Notes: generated by a model not told the origin, from the letters alone. DNA of 64,000 bases from Macrosoma leucophasiata (GCA_036365455.1 JAWQUS010000008.1:19079501-19143500); one strand, 5' to 3'. Shown: positions 40,755-52,803, counted from the stretch's first letter. Program-made: numbers and translations.

Positions 40755-41050
40755 AAAAAAAGCATGCTCCGATGGTTCGGGCATATAGAAAGAATGTCGA
40801 ATGAGCGAATGACTAAACAGATCTACAATGCGAGTGTAAATAGTTGCAGAGGCCCAGGAAGACCAAGACTGACCTACCATGACCAAATAGGTCGAGTTCT
40901 GTCTGATGGTGCGGTCAAAAGTCTTAGGAACCGGCGTGCATGTATGAAGAGAATGATAAAGGTAGACGAGGCACGAGAGATATGTCAGGACCGGGATATC
41001 TGGCGCTCTACACTCTGCCTACCCCGTTAGGGACCTGGCGTGAAAATACA
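40755..41050 (+). pseudogene. second RTE-like LINE, ORF2 C-terminus and 3' tail
   Basis: 88 codons (40764-41030) reading M-L-R-W-F-G-H-I-E-R-M, G-P-G-R-P-R-L-T-Y and V-D-E-A-R-E-I-C, the usual end of this LINE clade. The coding end overlaps the 3' tail CTCTGCCTACCCCGTTAGGG and CCTGGCGTGAA. The tail recurs at 4450, 5586, 9960 and 56547, and resembles the end of SINE1. The start is missing. Confidence 0.8.
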
Positions 41051-41454
41051 TTCAATTAATGTAAGACAAAAATTACGATTTTTATATAATAATAACACGT
41101 TATTTTCTAATTTATAACAAATTTAAACAATGCCTGATACTGACTATCGTAAAAACATACCTACGGATATAATGTTTGCTTAGAAAAAAGAATCACATGG
41201 TTAAAATACCTTAAATACACCGTAGAAATATATTTCTACTAGGCGTATACGCCGCCGACAGTCTTTCGTTTCTTGACGGTTTAATCATACCCCTTTTAGC
41301 AATTTGATAAAAGTTTTGCCAAGGAAACTGGGAAGCGAAAAGCTTAGCATCTACTTGTATGGATTCAATATGTCGTCAATATCGTTTTAGCATTATAATC
41401 ACAATATGGATCAAGATAGCAGATGAATATAATAACCAGCCTTTCTTGTATCTT
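41051..41454. other. no supported feature
   Basis: Nothing recognised. Confidence 0.5.
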
Positions 41455-41700
41455 TCCTGTTTCGTTAAGTATAGATATAAGGCCATAACCCACCGCGTAA
41501 ATTCGTGGAGGTCTTTAAGTGGGCAACCAACAAGAGTTTTGTAAGCTGCCCTCCGGCCCGGGGTGTAACTCGGCCTAATGATTACCGCAATTAAGTAAAA
41601 ACCGGGCCCATCGCAGCTTTATTATAAATTATACATAATTAATATTTGCAAATCATATTTGGATTTGCCTTTGATTGTCATAATATATGTAACTATATAC
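41455..41700. repeat. repeat K copy 1
   Basis: GTAAGCTGCCCTCCGGCCCG, ATGATTACCGCAATTAAGTA and TTATAAATTATACA recur at 43530-43800. Class unknown. Confidence 0.6.
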
Positions 41701-41770
41701 TTACATATAAAAATATTATTATTATTTTTATAATTATAAGTAATAAACTAAGTAAGTATTGTCCTGATAA

Positions 41771-41870
41771 ATAAAAACTCGAGAACGGTTGAACCGATTC
41801 AGATTACTATTATTAAACGTTCGTTGAAGTTCGGGAAAGGTTGAACAGAAATGTTACGTGTTGTCATATT
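41771..41870. repeat. Helitron-like interior fragment
   Basis: AAAACTCGAGAACGGTTGAA followed by CCGATTCAGATT and GTTCGGGAAAGGTT resembles the 5' half of the 2694-2954 Helitron family. No ends. Confidence 0.4.
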
Positions 41871-41995
41871 GTCGAATAATGTTCAATAGAAGGTAGTCTC
41901 CATATGCACGTTTATAAAAAAATCAATCGGTATTTCTAAACACAATAATCTAAGTCTTAAAGTCAATTTTATTAATGTCACATTTTATAAAAAGA

Positions 41996-42189
41996 CTAGC
42001 TGTACCCTGCGCGCGTTGCTATGGCACCAACTAAAAAATTACAGTGGCGCCATCTGTCAAATTTGCCAACTCACAAACCTTCGTGGGCTCATGCACAACA
42101 ATTTTGCTAAAGATCATCACATGATCAAATGGGTAGTTTACGATTCTATAAAGTACATACAGACAAGCATTCATTTTTATATATAAAGA
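41996..42189 (-). mobile_element. non-autonomous Helitron
   Basis: 194 bp. On the minus strand it starts TCTTTATATATAAAAATGAA after an A and ends CGCGCGCAGGGTACAGCTAG before a T (CTAG at 41996-41999). The interior includes ATAGAATCGTAAACTACCC. A different family from the other Helitrons here. Confidence 0.85.
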
Positions 42190-42288
42190 TTTACAAGTAA
42201 ATATAATAATCATGTCAAACATTTGACATCAAGTAATGTCTGGTAGAATGGAGTCACTTGGGTCAGCCAGTTATTTATGAATTTATTA

Positions 42289-42347
42289 TACTCACTCACT
42301 CACTCACTCACTCACACACACACGCACACACACACACACTCTCACGA
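42289..42347. repeat. (CTCA)n-(CA)n microsatellite
   Basis: CTCACTCACTCACTCA then CACACACACGCACACA. Confidence 0.9.
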
Positions 42348-42350
42348 ACA

Positions 42351-42740
42351 CACCACTTACATATACATTTATTCATTTATGTACAATTTTGCCATATATC
42401 ATTCCTTTACTATTTTTCACATTAGTGTTGATTTTTTGTACTTTATATTTATTTTATTAACCTTAGTTTTCTTAACTTTAAGCTGTTTGCTGATAATCGA
42501 CAATAGTCACAGTCTTACGCTCATCATTACAAACTTGTAATAAATGGAAATATTGTACACAAGGGTTGGGACTAGTGCTTTTAACACAAGTTATTCTTAA
42601 TAACTTAGCAAAAGTGCTAGTTGCGACAAACATAATATTATGAAATCATATTACTAATAAGGATTCCTCATAAATGTACTACTGTGTTCTTCATTTTATT
42701 GTAATTTGTTATATGCAAATAAACTTATATTATTATATTA
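42351..42740. other. no supported feature
   Basis: AT-rich; nothing recognised. Confidence 0.5.
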
Positions 42741-43330
42741 TTATGTCTCTCGTCAGCACGGGGTCCAATTTGAACCCCGGACCTTTGTCAGGCTTGCGCG
42801 GGGACATGGGGGGTCCAACACGTAGAGGCCCTTTCGAGAATTTTGATCTACTTTGTAATGGGTTATATTCGGCGGGACCTCTCTCTGACTGCATCAATAT
42901 TAATACAGACACAGACAGACCCCGCAGAATATATTGGGACTATTGTAATGAAAAGTGATTTGCCAAACTTTGGGCTATGTGGGTGAACTGGGGGGACTAG
43001 CTGGCTGGGCCTATGGAGTGAGATCCGGCACCTGCCTATATTCAACATCTCACATTATCGAATCCTACTTTAGGCAGGTGGTGACTCGCCTCTCCTTGGT
43101 GGGCCCCCCAAACAGCCAACCCGATGGTCGACAGGGGGCAACACTGTTGAGAGAGGCTGGGGGTGTCGAGAGGTGTGGCCCCGGTTTCACCATCACGAGC
43201 GAGTAATCTCGAGCTCGGAGCGGGCTTCCCCGCTATTATGCCTTTAGACACTTCCACCCCCGAGTGTATGGCTCTTTCAGAAATTTAGACAACAGCCTAT
43301 TATCTAAATTTCTGCAAATGCCAATTATTA
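42741..43330. other. GC-rich block, probably an unclassified transposon remnant
   Basis: About 590 bases much richer in GC than their flanks, with several C and G runs and overlapping short open frames on both strands. No domain I can name. An inverted pair, TCAGAAATTTAGA / TCTAAATTTCTG, lies at 43278-43314. Confidence 0.4.
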
Positions 43331-43529
43331 TTATATATATTATTTTCATGAATGCAACATGGTTTCAATTATTTGTAAATTCACGTTAGTCAATATCTCA
43401 AAATCGAACACATAAATATTATCGCCAAGCGGCATCAATTTTCAGCATAATATAGGTATATAATAACAAAGCCTACTTGCCTTTCAAAGTTTCAACCATC
43501 TCACAATTGGACTAACTAACTTTATGAGT

Positions 43530-43786
43530 AACTTTCACATACCGTTAAGTATAGGAATAAGGTGGGTATAGGTATTTTGGTAGGCAGCCAATAGTGAGAG
43601 CTTTGTAAGCCGCCCTCCGGCAAGGGATGTAAGTCCGCCGAACGATTACCGCAATTAAGTAATAACATGTACCATCGCAAACGTAATTATAAATTATATC
43701 TCTTAGTCAGGTTATATCTCTTAGGCCGGCTTAAAACGAGTGTTTGGAAATTATATTTGAATTTGCTTCTGTATGTTAGTACATTG
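43530..43786. repeat. repeat K copy 2
   Basis: GTAAGCCGCCCTCCGGC, ACGATTACCGCAATTAAGTA and ATTATAAATTATATC; pairs with 41455-41700. Confidence 0.6.
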
Positions 43787-43872
43787 TTTTAATGTAGCGA
43801 AGTTAGCAAACAAGCCGGCACTTCACATGGATGTTAAGTGATGACTGCAGCCTATGTACATCTGCACAAAAA
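43787..43872 (+). repeat. repeat A, 5' fragment
   Basis: GTTAGCAAACAAGCCGGCAC to GACTGCAGCCTATGTACATC. Confidence 0.7.
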
Positions 43873-43932
43873 CCACCGTTCTCGAGTTTTAGCGAGACTA
43901 ACGAACAGCAATTGATTTTTATATATGTAGAT
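43870..43932 (-). mobile_element. Helitron 5' end fragment
   Basis: Minus strand: TCTACATATATAAAAATC then CTGTTCGTTAGTCTCGCTAA and CTCGAGAACGG, the first 60 or so bases of the 2694-2954 family. It abuts the repeat A piece. Confidence 0.65.
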
Positions 43933-44214
43933 GAGTGAAATAATAATAATATAAAACATTATTGACTTAAAAAACATTTTGCCTCAGTACATAATGAGAT
44001 CCTGAACTTCTGAAATCAAAAAAATGTTATACGCAAGCCAAAAATAAATACTCTGAGTATAGGTATCTGACATCTTAATTAGCTTAGCACTTGGCACTAG
44101 ATTTAACGAGGTAATCAAACGAACATAATTGTCTTGCAAAAACGATTGGTGTTTGGTCAGACTCGGTGGTGCCTACTCGATTGTTAACTGTAATCTGATG
44201 CCGATTGTACTTAT

Positions 44215-44290
44215 AAAACGTAACTTTATGTCTGTGTTACCGTTCAGAAGTAGGCAGGCCTAAATACATTCAAGCTTTCATGCAAATCCC
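44215..44290 (-). repeat. SINE1 tail fragment
   Basis: CGTAACTTTATGTCTGTGTT, GTAGGCAGGCCTAAATACAT and TTCAAGCTTTCATGCAAA; diverged. Confidence 0.5.
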
Positions 44291-44299
44291 CAAGATCCG

Positions 44300-44405
44300 C
44301 CAAACACATTTTGACCGAACAACGGCGGTAAAACCATTCCAATGGAGCGGTAGTATAACGCAAAATGGGCAGCAGCGTCCTTCGATAAAACTACCGACGT
44401 AGACC
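44300..44405 (-). repeat. repeat E fragment
   Basis: ACAACGGCGGTAAAACCATT and GGGCAGCAGCGTCCTTCGAT are the reverse of 21580-21680. Confidence 0.6.
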
Positions 44406-44409
44406 GTGA

Positions 44410-44545
44410 TAGAACGACTGATGGACAGACAGCAATATAGTCAGACAGACATACAAACATTCTAGAAATTCTACAAGGGTTCCCCCGTTATTTCATTTTT
44501 AAGTTTCTACACACGGTCGAAGTCGCCTGCGAAAGCCAGTGGCTA
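44410..44545. repeat. repeat J-like and Helitron-like scraps
   Basis: A CAGACAGACAT run with CTACAAGGGTTCC recalls the end of repeat J. GTCGAAGTCGCCTGCGAAAG recalls a Helitron 3' end without CTAG. Confidence 0.35.
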
Positions 44546-45168
44546 ATATAACATTCAACATAAACACAACTCTCGCTTAGCTAAATTGAAAGCCTCATAA
44601 CAGGCAACAGCTGTATTAATATTAGCTATTTGTGATGAATAGATAAATGCAAATTGAGACTAATACGTCAACAGAGTATAGTTAATTTGAAATTTGTTTG
44701 ATGATTTTTTTGGCCACATACCTACATTACATTAAAGTTGTACAAGACTTGCACAAGTGCGTATATAAACCCAAAAACATTATATTGATAAACTTACGAA
44801 AGCATTTTAAAGTCTTGGCACAATGAAAATAGATATCATTTTAAGTTTTTACTGGTTAGTGGTCCCTTCCATACCATAAAATCGCCTGTTTTGTAGCAAC
44901 TTGTAGCTAGCTTCACGGACGCATTTAAGTTTTGTGTGCACTGTAGTGAACGGGAGCATAAGACATATGCGATTAGGGATTACATTATACAGTTGTATTC
45001 TATAATATACGGTTCCTTAGAATGACTTCTAAAAAACCGCCGCACATTACGTCCACCATGCAGCTGGAGCATATGATCCGAGAAAGACTCGATGCCATTA
45101 CGCAACATAATCCACGCGTGCATTAAAGGTCATATATTTACAAATTATAAACAATACGAATAATATAA
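44546..45168. other. no supported feature
   Basis: Nothing recognised. Confidence 0.5.
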
Positions 45169-46637
45169 CAATACTTATAGATTTCTCAAACGCATTTAAT
45201 ATGGTAGACCATGATATCCTCCTTGCTATTTTGAAACACTTTAATTTTGTCCCTGTAGTGGTTGAATGGTTTTCCTCTTACCTTAAAGATAGACAGCAAG
45301 CGGTTAGGGCCAATGGGGTGTTTTCTAATTGGTGTTATCTAAGTGCGGGTGTTCCCCAGGGCGGTATTCTGTCACCCTTATTATTTTCGTTGTTCATTAA
45401 CATTCTTTCGACTATTTTGGACTGCTCTTACCATTTCTACGCTGATGACTTGCAACTATATTGTCAATCGAGTGTAGTAAATATTGATAGTGCTGTTCAT
45501 AGGATTAACAGTAACCTTCATAAAATTAGTTCTTGGTCACACAAATATGGCATCCAAGTTAATCCTAATAAGTGCCAAGCCATTATAGTTGGTAGTTCAC
45601 GCCAACTAGGGAAATTAAATTATAGTACCATCGCGCCTGTCCTGTTTGAAAACCAAATAATTTTACTTTCTACAGCTGTTAAAGATTTGGGTTTACATAT
45701 TGATTCAACGCTAAGTTGGAGAGTACAGATCAGCGAGGTAAGTCGAGCCGTTTATGCCGCATTACATTCTCTGAACCGACTTAGAAATTTTCTGTCCATT
45801 GATACTAAGATTCGTCTTGTTTAGGCCCTCATTTTCCCATATTCCCATTATTGATTATGCTGATGTGTGTTATTTGGATCTGAATGAGACCTTTCTAGAC
45901 AAACTTGATAGATTAATAAATAATGCAATCCGCTTCATCTTTTGTCTTCGTAAGTTTGATCATGTCTCTTTATTTCGATCAAAACTAAATTGGCTCCCAG
46001 TTCGACTACGAAGACAAACACGGCTTCTTTCTCAACTCTTTTCTATTCTTTCAGATCCTTGTACTCCTTCTTATTTAAAGTGTAAATTTCAACATCTTTC
46101 ATCTTCACACTCACTACAATTACGCTCTAGTGATTCTAACATCCTTTCCATCCCTCTTCATCGTTCCGGCTTTATATCCAGCTCATTTGGCATTCAAGTA
46201 GTACGTTTGTGGAATGCTCTTCCGGAGGATATACGTCGACTCACTTCAAAGGCTGCTTTCAAAAAAAGAGTCAAAGCATACTTTCAAAAATAGTAAGTAT
46301 CAGCAAAATCATCATCTATTATAAGCATATGTATATATCTTTAACTATATATTTATGTACTATAATTTCATAATTTAAGTATTATATTTATATTTATAAA
46401 ATTCAGAATATTATCTAGATATGTATTTAAGTATATTTCATTATAATATGTACGTACTGTTGAGTGTATGTATTAAGTCATTTTTTTTTCCTAATTATTC
46501 ATTAATGCCGCCAACCAATCTTTCTACACTACCAATGGTTGACTGGTAGAGAGCGCTTTTAGCGTTAAGTCCGCCATTTGCTCAAATATTATGTATTTTG
46601 TGGCAATAAAGATTAAATAAATAAATAAATAAATACG
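45169..46637 (+). pseudogene. CR1/Jockey-like LINE, copy 2
   Basis: Truncated just before motif A of the RT (L-I-D-F-S-N-A-F-N), then motif B (A-G-V-P-Q-G-G-I-L-S-P), Y-A-D-D and the C-terminal domain ending N-A-L-P-E-D. Very similar to 7123-9057 over its length. Broken at about 45820-45850 by a TAG where copy 1 has a Gln codon, and by a short duplication (ATTCCCAT) that shifts the frame. The second open part is 45799-46293. The 3' UTR hairpin is at 46552-46566 and an (AATA)n tail at 46607-46635. Confidence 0.85.
46552..46566 (+). promoter_or_regulatory. 3' UTR stem-loop of LINE copy 2
   Basis: AGCGC-TTTTA-GCGTT: the same place and loop as copy 1 with a different stem, one pair being G-U. 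Confidence 0.6.
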
Positions 46638-47269
46638 AATATTGTTCAAAACCGTAAACCGTTCCTTCTATAGATTCTAGTATTGTCATATAAAATAGTA
46701 TTCAGTTTTGGTTAAAGGTTAAAGTTATCTGAAATTAAGGATGACTGAATTTGCCGCTTTTAATATATGGTACCTGTGAGAGCAAGATCATCATCTGCTA
46801 TTGTCATACTAAAATGTAGTGAATTACCTTCAAATTCATTCAACGATGACGCACAGTGTGTAATAAATGAGTGCCTATTCGTAATGTGCGAAGTGCGAGA
46901 GACCAAAATGATCGCAGCGTACGAGGCGGCAAAAAGACAAACATTATAGCACAGTCTAAGGAAAATGAACGAACTAACAACTTTGCTACGTCTTGGAGAC
47001 GACTGAAGTGAGGCAGAGTGGGTGTGTGTGACAAAGGTGAGTATACAACATGAAATCCTAGGTGCTTTACTCGTCGTGATCGCTGCGCATTCGCAGAGTA
47101 CTCGTTGCAGGTTCGCGGCTTATATATCATGATCAATTCTGCCAAGTGAATAACCTTTATTATGACGACCAAATTCATTCTTTCTCAGTTTCTTTTGAAA
47201 TGGGGAAATGGAGGAATTTGTAAATAATTGATGCTTTCCATATTATACAAAATTGTTCAGTGTCTTTTT
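46638..47269. other. no supported feature
   Basis: Opposing open frames of 60-112 codons, with no domain. Confidence 0.45.
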
Positions 47270-47395
47270 AATTTATTATGTGTTTTTGATTATTATTAGT
47301 GGTTATTCACACTAGGTTAGTTTAAAAAAAATGACGATGTAAAAGTGCTCTCCAGGAGCCTAATTATATGAAATAAATTTATAAACTGAATGAAT
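47270..47395. repeat. repeat G copy 2
   Basis: GTTTTTGATTATTATTAG, CACTAGGTTAGTTTAAAAAA and GTAAAAGTGCTCTCCAGGAG. Confidence 0.6.
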
Positions 47396-47644
47396 TAGCA
47401 AACAGGTACACAGATTACATTGATACATAAAACCAAAGGTTTCAGTGTATTATTAGTGACTGACATTGTAGGTAAATAACCTCGGCTAGCTCGTTATAGT
47501 CGCAACTAAATAAATTAAAAACAATTTTCATACATTCGTTTTCAAATATATACTTGTGAACAAGAATTCACACTTAAAATTACAACATAGGAGGTAAGAT
47601 GTCATTTTGATCAATTATGTTTGACGTGATAGTTAAAAGAAATA

Positions 47645-48055
47645 GTAAAGATAGGTCCACGCACAGCGAGTTTGATCTGCGATCTGATCCGACCAAGACT
47701 CGCTAGCGATGTAGGACTTTTACGTCCATATTATGATGATAGCAATTTATGAATATTTATTTTACAGTAGCTGTACATTACAATATTAATGTTTTTTTTG
47801 GCTCATTTTATGATTCAGCCAAAAAATTAAAAATAAGAATAGAATAAGCGTATGGTTACACCGTGGTTGCTAGCGTTGTTTTATATTTGGAACGAGTTGA
47901 CCACCGCATTTGCAGTGATAATAGATTTATTATCACTGCAAATGCAGGGGCCAACTCGCTGCTAAAATTCACGTCCACATAGTGATTATGACATCGCCAG
48001 CGAGTCGCCGTCAACTAAATCGTCCATCGCTGCAGTGTGGACTAGGCTTTATTGC
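47645..48055. mobile_element. probable MITE with nested palindrome
   Basis: AGATAGGTCCACGCACAGCG on the left and CGCTGCAGTGTGGACTAGGC on the right form imperfect inverted ends. At 47906-47945 lies a perfect hairpin with 18-base arms (GCATTTGCAGTGATAATA) and a GATT loop, inside a longer imperfect arm (CGAGTTGACC / GGCCAACTCG). Confidence 0.5.
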
Positions 48056-48704
48056 CGGAGTGCGTACTATTTCTAATGATCACAGGCATAATTTACTCAG
48101 AATTGAATTATAAGCTTTATCCAACATTATGCCGGTAACCTTACGTAAGTTATGAACAAGATTACACTGACTCTGTCTGTTTTATATAGACTGAGAGCCA
48201 TTCGCGCTCGCCGAATGTTCGGTAAAGTAGGCTTTGGCCGTCTCATGACGAGCCACTGTCATGTGCATTAAGGTCTATTATTATTATTATTATACCTCAA
48301 TGGTTGTTTCAAACGACCGAGGCCAATACGATGTTTCAATCAAAATTGTCTATGCGCAATTACAAAATAAAATATTTTTGCCATCAAAGCAAGCTGTTAA
48401 GCTGTCATTTAGGTGCGCTTGGCTGTTATAACCTTTAAGAATATTACTGAAACCATAGAATAATAATGACTGAAACACTTATAAAGACGTTTCAAAGTGA
48501 TTATACTTACATGTAGGATTATGAGACATTTGCAAGCATGAAGACGCTTCAGACGCTAAAACTACTTAAAATAAAGTGGATCAAGAGTGAAGATTTTTCA
48601 CAGGGGGCCATACTTTCGGAATAATACAAAAAAAACTATTTATAATTTTTTATTCCGTAATTTTAAATACACATTAATAGGTACCTTCTTTGTACATTTT
48701 GCAA
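48056..48704. other. no gene; (ATT)n at 48270-48292
   Basis: Nothing else recognised. Confidence 0.5.
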
Positions 48705-48767
48705 AAATATAATTTTATCTTTTATCAGAGTTTGAGGCAAATCGTGATAAAAGATAAAATTATATTT
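48705..48767. repeat. 63-bp hairpin, 23-base arms
   Basis: AAATATAATTTTATCTTTTA...TCA and its exact reverse complement around 17 bases. Confidence 0.9.
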
Positions 48768-49156
48768 CTGTTTAATAGATTGTAATGGATGCTAGCGATA
48801 AATGTAGAAATATATTATAATAATGTAAAGCATGGAATCCTGATGCTTGACGCATCTCAAACACTTTGATTGCACAATAGTACCACAGTTGATAGTCGGG
48901 GACCTATAGTTTAACCCCTTGTTCATAAACGTACATTAGATACGTTTTAGCTATAGAATGCTTTGTCTTTGTCAGTTGCATTGTTAAATGTGCAGGATAG
49001 AAAAAGGCAAAAGCAGAGATTAGCAACACTTTAGCTAAAATACGTTTATGAATAAGGGGTTACCCCCTTATTATTAAATATAAAATTGATTAATTTTAGT
49101 AATCATCATATACCACGCACCCTACGAGTACAGATAAAATTAAATATTGTAATAAT
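48768..49156. other. no supported feature
   Basis: An inverted pair, CCTTGTTCATAAACGTA / TACGTTTATGAATAAGG, at 48917-48933 and 49041-49057, may mark another foldback element. Confidence 0.45.
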
Positions 49157-49400
49157 GTAACTGGCTGACCCAGCGAACTTCATTCCGCCTTATCATTAAA
49201 TTTCATTATGTACATTACACTATCCTTACATTACACTATCCTAACATTACCTTACTCTAAACTACACTTTTCTACACAATACTACTCTACCCTACACTAA
49301 CTTACGGTGTAGGCAACCCTATCCTACTTAACTAAACGGCTGGACTGATGTTTTTAATCATATTTTTATACTTATTATCTTATTCCAGACAAAAATAAAT
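49157..49400 (-). repeat. Helitron-like 3' region
   Basis: AACTGGCTGACCCAGCGAAC and TTCATTCCGCC form a decayed reversed Helitron end (CTGG in place of CTAG). It is followed by an ACACTATCCTTACATT-like repetitive stretch and AAACGGCTGGACTGATG. Confidence 0.45.
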
Positions 49401-49799
49401 CTTAAACATAAAAATTATAAAAATTGGTTAAGCCAACAAACTACTACCATCTTACACTGCTTTGTTTTAAGAATGTAGAATAAATACATTTATAGTTTAA
49501 TAGGAAAGGTGATTTTAATTTTGTTTAATCTTTTCAACAGTTTTAGTCCGCGTAAGACACCATTTTAGCATCCAAACTTTGATACAAAATACGTTTGGGA
49601 GTTTGCCCAACAAACTCTTTGCGGTTCAACTTCTTCTTTGCCATATGTTTGTAAGGAGAGTATGTTTTAAGGACGTCTCTGTGGAAAACATCAAAATTCC
49701 AAGTCTTTTCGAGTGTATTCGAAACAAAGTTATGTGTATGGTAGACAGTAATCGAAACCAAATAAGAATAGTCCGGAGGGGATTATTAAAAATGAGGGT
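49401..49799. other. no supported feature
   Basis: Opposing short open frames with no domain. Confidence 0.45.
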
Positions 49800-50217
49800 A
49801 TGTAAAAAATCGACCAAACGCTAGTCGGACTTTCGTGGGTTCCGTATAATTAAGATATTTCCTATGATATCTACCTTAAATACCATAAACGTCTAATAGG
49901 CTTTTCTGTTTTCCTTCTTGTTGGTTAACTTGTAGTTATAAAATTATATTCAGTATCTTATTTCAAAATTTTATACTCAGTAGTTTCAGAGAAAGACATT
50001 GTCAATATAGGCCTGTTTGTGCAACCCTTTTTATTTAATTTATTTACGTTAAACGTACCTACCTTCTTGTTTGTTTTACTGATATTTGTACCAAATTTTA
50101 ACTCTTTTGTGTCTGCACTATTAGAGAAAATCGTTTGGACACACAAACAAATCGACAGACAGACAAACGAGTGATCTTATAAGGGTTCCGTTTTTAACTT
50201 TTGTGGCATGGAACCCA
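49800..50217 (+). repeat. repeat J, diverged full copy
   Basis: Left: GACCAAACGCTAGTCGGACT then TTCGTGGGTTCCGTA. Right: CAGACAGACAAACGAGTGAT and AAGGGTTCCGTTTTTAAC, closing with ATGGAACCC. Opposite in orientation to 34990-35405. Confidence 0.6.
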
Positions 50218-50249
50218 AAAATGCGTACAATATAGAAGAACTACGGGTA

Positions 50250-50290
50250 GACAAACGGTCTCTGCCTAACCCGTAAAGGTCCCAAAAACA
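50250..50290 (+). repeat. RTE/SINE1-type tail scrap
   Basis: GTCTCTGCCTAACCCGTAAA followed by GGTCCC resembles the LINE tail. Confidence 0.4.
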
Positions 50291-50998
50291 CACAAGAAGG
50301 AAATAAATCAAAATATTTAAAAATATTTTAAGTCCTTGGTACAGTTCGAAACAAAAAGGAAATCACTGCAACCGCTAGCGGTGAGTCCCAACTGCTATTA
50401 TTTTTATCGTGTCAACAGCGTATTCACAGGTTGACACTTCAAAATTATTGGAAATGAAAATCGGTGATTTTCCATAGTTTCTAGCTTTTCTAGCAAATAT
50501 TTCATAGTTGAATTCACTGACCGAAACTCAATTATACTTTCTGTTTGGAACTACGCGTTCGCCGCTCGGTTGACTATCGACAGCTTGGTCCAGTTTAACA
50601 GCGCCTAGTATTTGTTTTATTTCAGCAAAATAGGAAAAATGAAAAAGTTTGTACTGGAACTCTAAAAAACTAATTAGCGAAAGAACAAGTTGGTCAACAG
50701 AAAAATCATGTTGAAATTTGTATTAAGACTCAGGGTGCAGATTTGGATATCAGGATAATATCAGGATAATTAATATTCCCGTACATATTAGGTACCTATT
50801 TTATACTTAAATCATATTTATGATATAAATAATTATTAAATGTTCATATTATTATTCTGAATAAACGTGATGGGTATTCATATACTTAAATGTACCTATA
50901 CCCGAACTGCAAATATAAAATATATAATTAACTTTCATACAAAATGGATCTGTTCATTTATTTGGCTGTGGTAAAAAAATCTGCACAATATGCAAAAG
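50291..50998. other. no supported feature
   Basis: Nothing recognised. Confidence 0.5.
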
Positions 50999-51077
50999 CT
51001 GAAAAGCAACCGAAACGATGGGTTGATTTTAAATGATTAATATACGCGAGATGAATCCGCAATATAATTTTATTTCA
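50999..51077 (+). repeat. solo right arm of the 37808-38172 foldback family
   Basis: AGCTGAAAAGCAACCGAAAC, GGGTTGATTTTAAATGATT and ATATACGCGAGATGAATCCG, ending TTTTATTTCA. Confidence 0.75.
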
Positions 51078-52607
51078 ATAGGTATTAGAAAAATATTTTG
51101 TTCGCTATCTGTAGTAACGTGTTTAGATAGTATGCCCTTCTTTCTCCATTACCCATCAGCCAATACCAGATACATTGAATAAACAAGACGGGGGAATATC
51201 ACAACTTATTTTTCTTAAGGAACAAATACTTATAGAGGTAAATTTTAACCTGTTATGCCTGTGCGCCGTGGTCCGCGTATCCTCGGAAGACCGCGAGTAT
51301 AATAATAAAGAGATGTGCTCTCTCATCTTTTAACAAAAATAAGCGTCATCAAAAGTCTCATAACTGATTCGTTTACAAATTATGTATAATACCTACGTAT
51401 ATTTTTTATTATTAAGTACTGTCCGTGGTGGGGTCCTGAATTTTTCGAAAGAGGTATGCATATAGAGAGTTATCAATCAAAAGCTGTATTCAGCAACCGT
51501 AATACCGAAATGCCTTCCTCTTAAGGGGCTTAAAATTAAAAAAATCATTAAGATGATATGAGACGTTTCGCTTTTCTTAAATTTTTGTCTTTCATTCGGC
51601 TTCTTTCATTCGAAATGAAACGTATGAACACAAAATGAAACAAGAGTGTCGAGTGAATTCATTAATGAATCGATCCAACATAGTTCAATATTGGCATTCG
51701 GCATCTTTCACTCTCATCCCGAATTAACGCAAAATGAACATGTCTGCCTACTAAATGAACGTTCACTCGGATTTGGCCATTCTATCTCCAGTATACGTAT
51801 CGTCTAAGGCAAAAATAATGGAAAAGTGAAAGGTCTGATATCACCTTTAGTGTGGCGTTAATTAATTTTGTTAATAAGTTGTTTAATAGTACAAAAATGA
51901 ATATTTCCTGTTACTGTTTTCTTCATTAAAATGGTCCTCGGTATTAATAGTTTTAATATTCAAAGATCCTTAGTAATTGTGTCCTTAGTGTTGTGATGAG
52001 AACGAAAAGAATGATATTCAGAATCAGGGATCATAATAAAATTACAAAAATTATGCATTATCTGTCAGTCTGTTGACTGATTTAAATAGTGGGCAACATT
52101 ATTTAAATACCTAGATAATTATCGAATATTGGCTAGTTGGTGGCAAACAGATCATCGGTAAACTCGACACTTTTTATAAATGTGCATTACGATTACTCGT
52201 CAAAGCGGCAGAAAATAGAAACCTTCCAGTTACGAGAAATTCCAGACAAAAAAGAAACGTCCAGTTGGTGTAAATTGTATGAGCACAAAACACGGCATAA
52301 ATATACATCATTAAAATATATGTAGCACGAGATGGTCGGATCTACCACTCACGGTTCATTAAATCGTTTCCTAACCAATGCACCAACCAGGGTCATCAAA
52401 TTCTGGTGAAAATAAAGTTTAGTTTATTTAGTTTTACGCCCTGAATGTAAAGGAGATAAGTAGAAAATTTAATATTTGAAATTGTATTTCCACGTTAAAT
52501 TTTTCATCGTCATTTATGGTAAAAAGTAGAATTGTGTTTAATTGTGAGATAGGTACTTTGTTTTAATTATTATTTTTGTAATTGTCAAACTAAGCACCAT
52601 GTTGTTT
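51078..52607. other. no supported feature
   Basis: 1.5 kb without recognisable elements. Around 51590-51790 ATGAA/TTCAT strings are frequent on both strands. Confidence 0.45.
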
Positions 52608-52803
52608 GTTGACGATCTAGAATATCTAGATGGTCCAGCGGTGTGTGATGACCGCTTGTCGCGAGGGTCATAGGATCAATATATAGATACGATGTATAGC
52701 CTACTTACAGATATTTGTTGCGGGTTTAGGTCTTTGTGCGTGTACAACGGCACCTACGACAATTGCCTAGTGTAGAACTGTGAGTGTAAGAGTAGTTTAT
52801 TTC
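52608..52803 (+). repeat. SINE2, diverged
   Basis: ATGGTCCAGCGGTGTGTGAT, GACCGCTTG, CAGATATTTGTTGCGGGTTT and CTGTGAGTGTAAGAGTAG. The B box is lost. Confidence 0.7.

Noticed and set aside
40332..40886. 184-codon open frame on the minus strand
   Set aside because: Antisense shadow of the RTE-like reverse transcriptase.
42741..43257. Coding gene in the GC-rich island
   Set aside because: Several short frames on both strands, none longer than 94 codons or with a known motif.
46840..47178. 112-codon frame on the minus strand
   Set aside because: No recognisable domain and overlapped by another frame; no support for a gene.
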